Below, piece after piece: positions 34,110 through 42,134 of a DNA stretch of 64,000 bases; the first letter of the stretch is position 1, and the number at the start of each line of letters is the position of its first letter. The translations under genes were made by a program, and so were the position numbers. The stretch covers positions 4,427 through 68,426 of the forward strand of contig DASUBU010000211.1 in the NCBI GenBank assembly GCA_035763125.1. Direction: 5' to 3'. Below the pieces are notes generated by a model, which worked only from the letters and a program-made list of their open reading frames with translations, was not told where the DNA came from and searched no databases. This DNA comes from SMAG-U1939 sp035763125. GTDB lineage: Bacteria; Chloroflexota; Ktedonobacteria; Ktedonobacterales; JADMIN01.

Positions 34110-34817
34110 TCAATACTCATGAGCAGCCGCCACACAGCCGCCCGCGTCAGTGTAGAGCGGCGTAGTGTCCACCGGCCGATTGCGATCGGGATTGAGCACG
34201 ATGCTGTCGTTCTCCGCCTGATCTTTGGTGGCGTCGTTCTCACAGGCCACCACGCCGGATCGCAGCGAAGGGGGCATGTACAGGTCAACGTGGTGGAAGT
34301 GATCGGCGCCCCAGTCAGCCTCGCACTCGACGCATTGGTCTTCCATGATGAAGTACTTGTGCCAGCGCGGCGCATACACGATGGTGCCGACTGGCAGCCA
34401 GCGCTCGTCGGCAGCCAGGGTGATGGGATCGGCGTAGGTGCCGGTGCCGCCGGCTCGCGCGTGTTTCCCCTGCGGCGCCGGGTAGGCGATGTTACGCGAG
34501 CCGGCGGGATCGTTATCGGCCGCGGCGTAGAATGTCTGCCAGACCTTCTGCGTGGTTCCCCGCCGGCTTGGTGGCGTCGTTGGGCGGGGGGTGGCGCTGC
34601 TCGCACCTGTAGCGGTAGCGGTGGGCTCCGGCGTCCCCATGCCGTTTGCGGTGCCTGACGCGATCGCGGTGGCAGCGGCGGCCGTGGCGGTGGCTCCGCT
34701 GCTTCCATGTGGCGCGCGGCCAGCGCCCGTGCCAGCGGCGCCGGATGGGAAGGTGGTGGCACATGCCTGGAGGACCAGCAGCACGAGCGACAAAGCGAGC
34801 ACGCGGTAGCGATTCAT
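34110..34817 (-). CDS. secreted lipoprotein with double-psi-barrel-like Cys-containing domain
   Basis: A 235-residue lipoprotein. The signal sequence VLALSLVLLVLQACA has a good lipobox (LQAC). A Ser/Thr/Ala/Pro-rich linker (25-85) follows, then a compact domain: QTFYAAADNDPAGSRNIAYP, GTGTYADPITLAADERWLPVG, TIVYAPRWHKYFIMEDQCVEC, and HVDLYMPP. The pattern recalls uncharacterised secreted proteins of fungi and actinobacteria with a barwin/double-psi beta-barrel look. Function is unknown; a cell-wall role is possible. The start codon is clear, the ribosome binding site weak. It lies inside the nitrite/NO block but may be unrelated. Confidence 0.68.
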   Translation of the reverse strand: MNRYRVLALSLVLLVLQACATTFPSGAAGTGAGRAPHGSSGATATAAAATAIASGTANGMGTPEPTATATGASSATPRPTTPPSRRGTTQKVWQTFYAAADNDPAGSRNIAYPAPQGKHARAGGTGTYADPITLAADERWLPVGTIVYAPRWHKYFIMEDQCVECEADWGADHFHHVDLYMPPSLRSGVVACENDATKDQAENDSIVLNPDRNRPVDTTPLYTDAGGCVAAAHEY

Positions 34818-35194
34818 GATGAGCACCCAGCCAGTGAACGAGCAGCACTCTTGCGGCGTTATTGCCAATCTCAGCCATGCTACCCCGCACACTGGCGCGT
34901 GCTGACAAAAGTACTGGGAGCGGTCTAATGCAGACGACTGGCTCAACCGCTTTCGGCGCCTCAGCGTCCGCTACGCGCGCAGCGCCAACATCCATCAGGC
35001 GTTCCTCTCCCTTGGCCGCTCGCTTATCTGCTGGCAGACGTTGTATAGGCAAGGGATGCAATGCCACCGGGGAGAAGACCGGCAATCAACCGCGACAGAT
35101 TTCTGAGGGGACACCTGCCGCGCGCGGCGCTATCGTTGGGGGGATGCGCGCACATGCTGCCGTGCGGCGCGCTCTCATTGGAGGGGAGGATGAC
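34818..35194. other. 377-bp divergent intergenic region
   Basis: Upstream region of the lipoprotein and of the P-loop kinase. An in-frame extension of the kinase through this region exists but has no conserved content; ATG 35195 with its strong ribosome binding site is a better start. No further element was recognised. Confidence 0.4.
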
Positions 35195-35692
35195 ATGGCG
35201 GAAGGGCGCCCCCCGCGGTTAATTCTGCTGTGCGGACTGCCTGGCGTGGGGAAGACAACGCTCGCTCGACGGCTGGCGGATGAAGTCTCAGCCGTACGTC
35301 TGGGCGCCGACGAGTGGATGGCACACCTGGGCATCAATTTGCATGACGAGGCGATGCGCGACCGGCTCGAACGGTTGTTGTGGCAGCTCGCCCAAGACCT
35401 CCTCCGGCTCGGCCAGAGTGTCATCCTGGAGTGCGGGTTCTGGGCACGCGTGGAGCGAGACGAGAAACGGCTCGGCGCCCGTGCGCTGGGAGCGGGCGTG
35501 GAGCTCTACTATCTCGATGTGCCCATCGAGGAGCTCTGGCGGCGGATCGAGCAGCGCAATGCCGAGAGCACCGTCGGGAGCGTGCCGATCACGCGCGAGC
35601 AGTTCGACAGCTACCTGCCCTACTTTGAGGCACCGCAGCGCGCTGAGCTCGATCTGTTCGATGACCCTGCCGTTGCTTCGACTGATCCATAG
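35195..35692 (+). CDS. P-loop kinase/AAA-type ATP-binding protein
   Basis: A 165-residue zeta-toxin/chloramphenicol-phosphotransferase-like kinase. Walker A GLPGVGKTT is at residues 14-22; RLGADEWMAHLG and QSVILECGFWARVERDE give the acidic residue and Walker-B-like strand; LYYLDVPIEELWRRIEQRN forms the lid. Related proteins phosphorylate small molecules, but the substrate is unknown. GGAGGGGAGGA precedes ATG 35195. It looks like a passenger in the nitrite/NO block. Confidence 0.82.
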   Translation: MAEGRPPRLILLCGLPGVGKTTLARRLADEVSAVRLGADEWMAHLGINLHDEAMRDRLERLLWQLAQDLLRLGQSVILECGFWARVERDEKRLGARALGAGVELYYLDVPIEELWRRIEQRNAESTVGSVPITREQFDSYLPYFEAPQRAELDLFDDPAVASTDP

Positions 35693-35800
35693 CCAGCGCA
35701 CGATGCGAGCCGATGTCACCGTCCCAACAGCCTCCGCGGCCTGCATGCATGCGCAGCCCTAGCACAGCTCAGAGATGGCGAGATGCGTGTTAACCTGGGT

Positions 35801-37180
35801 TCAGCGGCGCAGCACCGCGAAGACGTTCGCCGCCGCCAGCGCCAGCCCGGCGCCCAGCGCGGCGCACGCGAGGCGTAGCGGCCAGAGCCAGCCTGCCGGG
35901 GCGCAGAGGACCGCGCAGAGCAGTCCGACGTTGATCAGCCACCAGCTCGCCTCGGCCCAGCGGCTATGGATCATGTCGCGCATCAGCGGCACCTGACGCC
36001 GGCCCACCAGCGGGGCGTAGCGCTCCTGCCACAGCAGGAACGGCACGATCTTGTAGAGGTACCCGACTGTGCTTTGGCCCAGCCAGCCGACGAAGGCCGC
36101 CAGCCCGAGCGCGAAGAGCAACGGAGGCGTGGTCTGGCCAGAGACCACCACAGCCACCCCAACCGGCGTGAGGATTACCAGCCACGCCACCGCGGCGATG
36201 CCGTGGCGCTGGGTCACGTCGAGCGGCTTGCGCCGCCGGGCGCGCAGCATGCGCCGGTAGTCGTACGCGAAGAGCCACACGGCGCCACAGAAGACGGCGC
36301 CGCCCGCCGCCACGAGCGCGCCGATCCCCATCACGAAGCCGGCTGCCATCGTGAGCAGGCCACCATTGAGCAGCGCGAAGACCCAGCGTCCGAGCCGGTC
36401 GTCGTGGCTGTGGGCGAGCGCGAACATGCGCACCAACGTATACGAGACGCCCATCAGCGTGCAGGTCAGCCAGCCAGCCACGCCCAGCGCGATGTGTGCC
36501 GGGAGCACGCGTCCCAACCCCGTACCGAGGAAGCCGAGCCGCAGATCGAGGGCGGCTGTCAGGCCAAGCGCGACGACGGCACAGAGATAGCCAGCCGCCG
36601 CGGCCAGATAGCGTGCCGTCAGCGGGCGCTGGCGCGCGCTGGCGATCGTCATCCACAGCACGGCCACATGGTGCCCGATAGCCACGAGCACGAGCGTGCC
36701 CCCCGCGGCGATCGCCAGCGGCTGCATGATCCAGAAGCCGGAGACCAGGATCGCGACACCCGTTACGAACACGGGGTATTCCCAGCGGACCAGCCGCGTC
36801 GCACGCAGCGGCGCGACCAGCACAACTGGCGCAAGCTGGAGCGACGCCCCCAGGATGATCATCGTGAGCCAGCCGAGGGTGGCGACATGAACCAGCGCCA
36901 GGACATGCGGCGCCAGCGGGCCGGCGGTTGCGTCAGCGGCAAGCCAGGGGAGCGCCAGGCCAAAGAGCGCCGCGGCGCCGATGCCCGTCAGCAGAAACGG
37001 CAACGGCACGCTGAGTGGCACACCACCGCGTGTTCCCATGCCGCCCAGCCCCGAGACGGTGATGCCAGGGGTGGCCGCGGCGCGCATCGGCGCGGGTGCG
37101 GCGGGAGGGGGGGCGTGCGGAGAACCACCATTGGAAGGCGCGGGCGCCGCTGGACGCCCGTCTTGCTGCTGCATCGCCAT
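35801..37180 (-). CDS. 12-TM heme-copper-oxidase subunit I/NnrS-like membrane protein
   Basis: A 459-residue polytopic protein with about 12 hydrophobic helices after a Pro-rich cytoplasmic start. Conserved His-bearing helices resemble the COX1/NorB-like and NnrS families: HVLALVHVATLGWLTMIILGASLQLAPV, ATAGHHVAVLW-like, and HIALGVAGWLTCTLMGVSYTLVRMFALAHSH. Relatives occur next to nirK or norB in bacteria handling nitrogen oxides and may bind heme. Full oxidase ligation (six His) is not seen, so catalysis is doubtful. It lies between two DUF2249 genes, upstream of nirK. Assignment to either family is tentative. Confidence 0.72.
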   Translation of the reverse strand: MAMQQQDGRPAAPAPSNGGSPHAPPPAAPAPMRAAATPGITVSGLGGMGTRGGVPLSVPLPFLLTGIGAAALFGLALPWLAADATAGPLAPHVLALVHVATLGWLTMIILGASLQLAPVVLVAPLRATRLVRWEYPVFVTGVAILVSGFWIMQPLAIAAGGTLVLVAIGHHVAVLWMTIASARQRPLTARYLAAAAGYLCAVVALGLTAALDLRLGFLGTGLGRVLPAHIALGVAGWLTCTLMGVSYTLVRMFALAHSHDDRLGRWVFALLNGGLLTMAAGFVMGIGALVAAGGAVFCGAVWLFAYDYRRMLRARRRKPLDVTQRHGIAAVAWLVILTPVGVAVVVSGQTTPPLLFALGLAAFVGWLGQSTVGYLYKIVPFLLWQERYAPLVGRRQVPLMRDMIHSRWAEASWWLINVGLLCAVLCAPAGWLWPLRLACAALGAGLALAAANVFAVLRR

Positions 37181-37320
37181 GACGCCATCGCTCCTCACGT
37201 GTGGGCGCAAGACTGCTCGTATCTGGCATACCCCTTTGGGGCGAGTGGAAGCGCGCCGCAGTCAGCGGGAGCGTGCCGCTCTGCCGCTCTCTGTTTCTTC
37301 CGCGGTCTTGAGAGGGGCGC

Positions 37321-37590
37321 TTAGCGCGCGGCAGCCGGCTCGCGTGTGAAGCGCACGATCCACTCGTCGGCGGCCACGCGCTCCGTCTCGTAGGTGAAGC
37401 CGCGGCCGCCGAGCACGCCATAGAGCGGTTGCGGCTCGAAGGGCGCGATCAGCACGAAGGCCTCGCCCGGCTGCAGCCTCTCGGCGGCCTCCAGAATCCG
37501 CACGAACGGCTCATCGCCGCGCTCCAGATCGGGCCGCACGTCCACAATCTCGCGCGCGTGGGCTTGCCAGGTCTCGCTCAGCGTCGTCAT
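37321..37590 (-). CDS. DUF2249 domain protein (second copy)
   Basis: An 89-residue DUF2249 domain: REIVDVRPDLERGDEPFVRILEAAERLQPGEAFVLIAPFEPQPLYGVLGGRGF. In place of the NDHDPRPLYYQ of the first copy it has APFEPQPLYGVL, the other common variant. In other genomes the two variants often occur as a pair beside Fe-S and denitrification genes. GGAGGAG lies just before the ATG. It is divergent from the CRP/FNR regulator, with a CRP-like palindrome (37713) in between. Confidence 0.88.
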   Translation of the reverse strand: MTTLSETWQAHAREIVDVRPDLERGDEPFVRILEAAERLQPGEAFVLIAPFEPQPLYGVLGGRGFTYETERVAADEWIVRFTREPAAAR

Positions 37591-37712
37591 CGTTGTTCTC
37601 CTCCGCGAACGGTCGCATAGCATGTCGGTGTCGTCATGTGGACCCTCGCCGCCGGACCCGAACGACCGCCGCCTTGCGCTGGTACCGTATCGTAGGCGAC
37701 ACTGAGGGTGCA

Positions 37713-37726
37713 GCGACCTTTGTCGC
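37713..37726. promoter_or_regulatory. CRP/FNR-type operator, site 2
   Basis: GCGAC-CTTT-GTCGC lies 123 nt before the DUF2249 start (37590) and 71 nt before the CRP/FNR start (37797). It matches site 1 in both arms and spacer (GCGACCTTTGTCGCA is shared), suggesting autoregulation and control of DUF2249. Confidence 0.7.
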
Positions 37727-37796
37727 ATCTTGGTGAAATGTGGAGGTGTTGCCCGCGCACACCGCGCGGCTTGCCGGAAGGCGAGGCGAGGCCTGT

Positions 37797-38462
37797 ATGC
37801 CGATTGAGCTCGACGTGCTCCGGCGGATTCCGCTCTTTGCCGAGCTGGAGCCCGCGGACCTGACGCACGTAGCCGCCGTGACACGCGAGCGCCGCTATGA
37901 CCGCGGCGAAATCATCCTGGTCGAAGGGGAGCGCGCGGGAGCGTTCCAGTACGTCTATTCCGGGCTGGTCAAGGTCTACAAGACCTCGCCGGAGGGCAAG
38001 GAACAGGTGCTGCGGCTGATCGGATCGGGCCACACCTTCAACGACGTGCCCGCGTTCGATGGCGGGCCCAATCCTGCCAGCGCCGCCGCCATGGAGCCAA
38101 GCGTCATCTATTCGGTGGGCCGCGCACAGCTTCAGCAGCTCATGCTGGAGCGCCCCGCCATCGCCGCGGGGGCCGTTCGCACGCTGGCGAGCGCGCTGCG
38201 CCACCTCGTCTCGCTGGTTGAGGATCTCTCGTTCCGCCACGTCACAGAGCGCGTTGCCAAGATTCTGCTCGACCAGGAAGAAGCGGCTGCCGAGGGCCAG
38301 CCGCCGCACCGGCTGACGCAACAAGAGATGGCCGCGATGGCTGGCACCGCCCGCGAGATGGTCGGTCGTGCGCTCAAAGACCTGGAGGCATCCGGCGCGA
38401 TTGCCATGCGCCAGGGACGGGCCGTGGTGCTCGACCGCGAGCGCCTGCGCCTGCTCGCTTAA
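37797..38462 (+). CDS. CRP/FNR-family transcriptional regulator
   Basis: A 221-residue regulator. The N-terminal cyclic-nucleotide-binding-like barrel (about 8-125) contains FAELEPADLTHVAAV and RGEIILVEGERAGAFQYVYSGLVKVYK, but lacks the cysteine cluster of FNR. The C-terminal winged helix (about 150-215) reads LTQQEMAAMAGTAREMVGRALKDLE. Its recognition helix AREMVGRALKDLE matches that of E. coli CRP (SRETVGRILKMLE), including Arg-Glu-x3-Arg that reads TGTGA half-sites. This fits the TGCGA/TGTGA palindromes found nearby. A DNR/NnrR-type NO sensor is plausible from context; the effector is not proven. Confidence 0.92.
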   Translation: MPIELDVLRRIPLFAELEPADLTHVAAVTRERRYDRGEIILVEGERAGAFQYVYSGLVKVYKTSPEGKEQVLRLIGSGHTFNDVPAFDGGPNPASAAAMEPSVIYSVGRAQLQQLMLERPAIAAGAVRTLASALRHLVSLVEDLSFRHVTERVAKILLDQEEAAAEGQPPHRLTQQEMAAMAGTAREMVGRALKDLEASGAIAMRQGRAVVLDRERLRLLA

Positions 38463-38544
38463 GCGCTCGCGTATCTCAAACGCATCACGCTCCTTCTCGT
38501 ATGCCTCACGCTCGCATCACGCTTCGACTGCACACTCAGAGTTT

Positions 38545-38558
38545 GTGACTTTTGTCAC
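38545..38558 (+). promoter_or_regulatory. CRP/FNR-type operator, site 3 (nirK)
   Basis: GTGAC-TTTT-GTCAC lies 108 nt before the nirK start. With the next bases it reads TGTGA-N6-TCACT, one mismatch from the E. coli CRP consensus. It differs from sites 1 and 2 only at symmetric positions in the arms (C to T, G to A) and one spacer base. Confidence 0.7.
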
Positions 38559-38665
38559 TCTCGTCCATTCTCCCTCCGCACTACGCTGCGAACCAATGCA
38601 TCGTTGACATTGTTCGCCCGGCCTCACTCGCCTCAAGGGGCCAGTGGCGTGAGAGGGAGAGACAG

Positions 38666-39892
38666 ATGAGCAAGCAGCTCTTGGACAAGCCCGACTCGGT
38701 GGAGGCGGGCGCTGACGGAGCAAAATCCATCCGAGCAGCGGCACCGACACCAACAGCGGCCGCACCAACAGCGACCACGACGCCGAGAGCGACGCCAACC
38801 GTGACCGCGACCCGCGTCGCGCCTCGTCCCTCCGGCCAGGAGATGTCCGCCTGGTGGCGCGAGGACAGCAGCAAACGACTGAAGGTGACGGCTGCCGGCT
38901 CAGTCGCTGGTCTGCTGATCCTGGTTGCGCTGGTCGTCGCGCTGATCGCCAATGCCGGCGGCGGTACACAGACGGCCTCCAACACGAGCGGGATGACTGG
39001 GATGAGCGGCGCAAGCAATACCAGCCCCATCACCACCAGCCCCAATGCGCCGGCACATCAGCTGTACAATCCGGCGCTGCCGCCTGTGGCGCAAGGCGAC
39101 ACCGTCAATGTCACACTGACCGCCAAGGAATCGTTGATTAGCATCTCGAAGGGCATCGCCTACCACGCCTGGACCTTCAACGGCACAGTGCCGGGGCCTG
39201 CGCTGCACGTGCGGCAGGGCCAGCGCATCCACTTCACGCTGGTCAACGGCACCAACATGCCGCACTCGATTGACTTCCACGCCGCGCAAACGCCCTGGAA
39301 CGTGAACTACAAGCCAATTGGGCCGGGCCAGAGCTTCAGCTTCGACTGGACCGCCAATTATCCTGGCGTCTTCATGTATCACTGCGGCACGCCGCCCGTC
39401 ATGGAGCACATCGCCAACGGCATGTACGGCGCGATCATCGTTGATCCGGCCAATGGCTGGGCGCCCGCGCAGGAATACGTGCTGGTGCAGAGCGAGTTCT
39501 ACCTCCAGAAGCAGGCGGATGGCAGCTACGTCTACAATGCCACCAAGGCGATGGCCAGCACCCCCGACTTCGTGGTCTTTAACGGCTACGACGGCCAGTA
39601 TCGCGACCAGCCGATCCAGGTCAAAGCTGGGCAGCGCGTTCGCCTCTACATTGTCAACGCCGGACCGTCCGCCTTCTCAGGCTTCCACGTGATCGGCGGG
39701 ATCTTCAGTGATGTCTATGCTGACGGCAACCCTGCCAACCACACGGTCGGCGACCAGACGGTTACCATTCCGCCAGGTGGCGGCACGGTGGTGGAGCTGA
39801 CGATGCCCGAGGCCGGCCAGTATCCCTTCGTCACACACGCCTTCTCCGCGGCCATGAAGGGCGCCATCGGGGTCCTCCAGGCGTCGAAGTAG
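38666..39892 (+). CDS. nirK: copper-containing nitrite reductase (AniA/NirK type), membrane-anchored
   Basis: A 408-residue two-domain cupredoxin that reduces nitrite to nitric oxide. Type 1 copper ligands fit His200, Cys240, His248 and Met253 (MPHSIDFHAA; YHCGTPPVMEHIANGM). Type 2 ligands fit His205, His239 and His391 (FVTHAF). The catalytic pair would be Asp203 and His341 (GFHVIGGIFSDVY), the last as in Neisseria AniA. The N-terminus is unusual: about 70 Thr/Pro/Ala-rich residues, then one TM helix (about 75-95), no lipobox. A CRP-like site and the regulator lie just upstream. A strong hairpin follows the gene. Confidence 0.92.
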   Translation: MSKQLLDKPDSVEAGADGAKSIRAAAPTPTAAAPTATTTPRATPTVTATRVAPRPSGQEMSAWWREDSSKRLKVTAAGSVAGLLILVALVVALIANAGGGTQTASNTSGMTGMSGASNTSPITTSPNAPAHQLYNPALPPVAQGDTVNVTLTAKESLISISKGIAYHAWTFNGTVPGPALHVRQGQRIHFTLVNGTNMPHSIDFHAAQTPWNVNYKPIGPGQSFSFDWTANYPGVFMYHCGTPPVMEHIANGMYGAIIVDPANGWAPAQEYVLVQSEFYLQKQADGSYVYNATKAMASTPDFVVFNGYDGQYRDQPIQVKAGQRVRLYIVNAGPSAFSGFHVIGGIFSDVYADGNPANHTVGDQTVTIPPGGGTVVELTMPEAGQYPFVTHAFSAAMKGAIGVLQASK

Positions 39893-39950
39893 ACCGCCGC
39901 GTCACCCGCTACGGGCAGTAAGCCACTCGGCAGATAACCCATCGCAATCG

Positions 39951-39978
39951 CTCGGGCCTCCCTTCGCGGAGGCCCGAG
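39951..39978. terminator. strong hairpin between convergent nirK and LLM oxidoreductase genes
   Basis: Arms CTCGGGCCTCC and GGAGGCCCGAG form a perfect 11-bp stem with a 6-nt loop, 58 nt after the nirK stop. No T tract follows on either strand. Its place between two converging genes suggests a two-way transcription stop. Confidence 0.75.
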
Positions 39979-40093
39979 TCGTGGTGGTGGAAATGGCAGC
40001 ATACTCAGTTCGCGGGGCGTGCTCATGGCAGTCGCGCTGGCCGAGACGCTTGGGTCCGGCTTCCGGAGGCTCCTGTCCGCCCCAGCCTACGGG

Positions 40094-41032
40094 TTAGCGG
40101 ATGATCTCTCGCGCGAAGAAGCGAAGCGGCTCCAGGTCCAGCACGTCGGGGAAGCTGAGGACGACCTCCTGAACGCCGGCTGCCTCGAGCTCGTCCAGAC
40201 GCGGGCGGATCATATCGGGGGTGCCGATCAGCGCGCCTGCGTAGACCGGGCGGGAGAGCAGCTCGAAGGGAATCTTCGCTCGCGCCTGCTCTTCGGTCTC
40301 CCCAATGGCGCAAGGAAGTCCTGCCGTGCGGTGGATGGCGCGGTAATCCCGCCCAACAATCTCGCAATGGCGTTTCAGGACGGCCAGCTTATGCTGAATC
40401 GCCGGCACATCCCCGGTGATGTTGCAGGCGTCTCCGTACTGCGCGACCAGCTTGAGCGTCACCTGCTCGCCGCCGCCGGCGATCAGCAGAGGAATGTGAG
40501 GCTTCTGGACTCCTTTGGGCTGGTTGATGGCGCCGCGCACGTGGTAGTACTGGCCCTCGAAGACTGCTTCGTCCTGCGTCCACATCGCCAGGATGATCTT
40601 CACCGCCTCGCGCAGCCTTCGCAAGCGTTCCGCCGTGTCAGGATAGTTGTAGCCGTAGGCGCGATACTCGTGCTCGTACCATCCCGCGCCAATCCCGCAC
40701 GTCAGCCGCCCATGCGAGAGCACGTCTACGGTACTCGCCATGTGCGCGAGCAGTGCGGGATTGCGATAGCCGTTGCACGTCACCTGGTTGATGCGCACGC
40801 GCGTCGTGTCGCGCGCCAGCGCCGCCGTCGTCGTCCAGCACTCGAACGCCTTTTCCTGCACAGGGCGAGGAACAGTATGGAAGTGATCGGCCAGCCAGAC
40901 GGAGGAGAACCCCAGCTCGTCCGCCGTCCGGGCGACACGAGTCATCGCCTCATATGCTTCTACAGGATCGCTGATGCTGGCCAGATCCATGATCCAGCCT
41001 TGCGGTAGAGAGACGCCGAATTGTAGTGGCAT
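40094..41032 (-). CDS. LLM-class F420-dependent oxidoreductase
   Basis: A 312-residue luciferase-like TIM barrel. LADHFHTVPRPVQEKAFECWTTTAALARDT, NGYRNPALLAHMASTVDVLSHGRLTCGIGAGWYEHEYRAYGY and PLLIAGGGEQVTLKLVAQYGD are typical of the F420-using branch. Substrates of relatives vary from alcohols to antibiotics intermediates. ATG 41032 is used; a GTG two codons upstream is possible. It is divergent from the XRE regulator at 41214, which may control it. With the gene at 15323 it implies that the host makes F420. Confidence 0.9.
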   Translation of the reverse strand: MPLQFGVSLPQGWIMDLASISDPVEAYEAMTRVARTADELGFSSVWLADHFHTVPRPVQEKAFECWTTTAALARDTTRVRINQVTCNGYRNPALLAHMASTVDVLSHGRLTCGIGAGWYEHEYRAYGYNYPDTAERLRRLREAVKIILAMWTQDEAVFEGQYYHVRGAINQPKGVQKPHIPLLIAGGGEQVTLKLVAQYGDACNITGDVPAIQHKLAVLKRHCEIVGRDYRAIHRTAGLPCAIGETEEQARAKIPFELLSRPVYAGALIGTPDMIRPRLDELEAAGVQEVVLSFPDVLDLEPLRFFAREIIR

Positions 41033-41213
41033 GCACACCCCAGCATTCTACTGACTGATCGAGCAGCACTCCCCTGCCCGCTGGGAGCTATTCGCGCCAG
41101 CACACGAATGGCCTCGCGCGTAGTTGCTCCACCTGAGTATGCTTGCCGTGTGATAATGGGACCAGAGTCTCTCGATCATAGGTCTCGGACCACCACTATG
41201 AGGAGCGGCCGCG

Positions 41214-42044
41214 ATGCAGGAGCGCGATCGTCGCCAGGCCCTCGCCGATTTCCTGCGCCAGCGACGGGCCAGCCTTACTCCCGCCGATGTGGGGCTGCCA
41301 GATGGCCTCAGGCGTCGAACGCCAGGGCTGCGTCGTGAGGAGGTTGCACAGCTTGCCAGCATCGGCACGTCCTGGTACGTCTGGCTGGAACAGGGGCGCG
41401 ACGTCCACCCGTCAGCTCAGGTCCTGGAAAGCCTCGCTCAGGCGCTCAAGCTTAGCCTGAACGAACGCCGGCATCTGTTCCTGCTGGCTGGGTTGGCCCC
41501 GCCCCCACAGGGCTCGCCGTCGGAGGAGCGCGTCAGTCCGGCTCTCCGGCGGGTGCTGGATGAGCTCGATCCTGCCCCAGCGTGCGTCATCGGGCGACGG
41601 TGGGATTATCTGGCCTGGAACAAAGCAGCCGATGCGCTCTATGCTATTTCAGAGGCATCGTCTCCTTACGCGCGCAACGTGGTCTGGCAGCTCTTCACCA
41701 GCCTGGCGCGGCGGAATCGGCCACACTGGGAGCAGATCGCGCAGGCCACTCTGGCGGAGTTTCGCGCGTCCAGCGCCCGCTATCCGGGAGATGGATGGTT
41801 TGAGGAGCTCATCGAGGACCTGAAACAGGCGAGCCCGGATTTCTGCCGGCTGTGGCCTCATCACGAAGTGCGCCGCTCGCTCGACGGCCACAAGATCATA
41901 GAGCATGCGACGCTGGGTCGCCTGGAGTTCGAGCACATCAACTTGCAGGTGCTCAGCGAGCCGGATATCCGCATCATGATCTACATGCCCGACGCCACGA
42001 CGCGCGCGAAATTCGAGCAGTATCTCGCGGCAGCGCAAGGCTGA
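41214..42044 (+). CDS. XRE-family regulator with MmyB-like ligand-binding domain
   Basis: A 276-residue regulator. An N-terminal helix-turn-helix (ALADFLRQRRASLTPADVGLP, RRTPGLRREEVAQLASIGTSWYVWLEQGRD, residues about 8-62) is followed by the MmyB-like PAS-type domain (about 105-270: PACVIGRRWDYLAWNKAADALY, LWPHHEVRRSLDGHKIIEHATLGRLEFEH). This is a common actinobacterial/Chloroflexi architecture, thought to sense fatty-acid-like ligands. AGGAG precedes the ATG. It is divergent from the LLM oxidoreductase, a frequent arrangement for regulator and target. Confidence 0.93.
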   Translation: MQERDRRQALADFLRQRRASLTPADVGLPDGLRRRTPGLRREEVAQLASIGTSWYVWLEQGRDVHPSAQVLESLAQALKLSLNERRHLFLLAGLAPPPQGSPSEERVSPALRRVLDELDPAPACVIGRRWDYLAWNKAADALYAISEASSPYARNVVWQLFTSLARRNRPHWEQIAQATLAEFRASSARYPGDGWFEELIEDLKQASPDFCRLWPHHEVRRSLDGHKIIEHATLGRLEFEHINLQVLSEPDIRIMIYMPDATTRAKFEQYLAAAQG

Positions 42045-42134
42045 GCGAGCGAGGGTGCGCAGAGTGCTGGAATTGTGCGCTATGCTATCCCCATTCCTGT
42101 CTCATCGTCTCTCGTCCCGTTAGGAGTCTCCTGC

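Noticed and set aside
37231..37241. CCCC-TTT-GGGG dyad upstream of the COX1/NnrS-like gene
   Set aside because: Four-base G/C arms are expected by chance in this composition and it does not match the three CRP-type sites.
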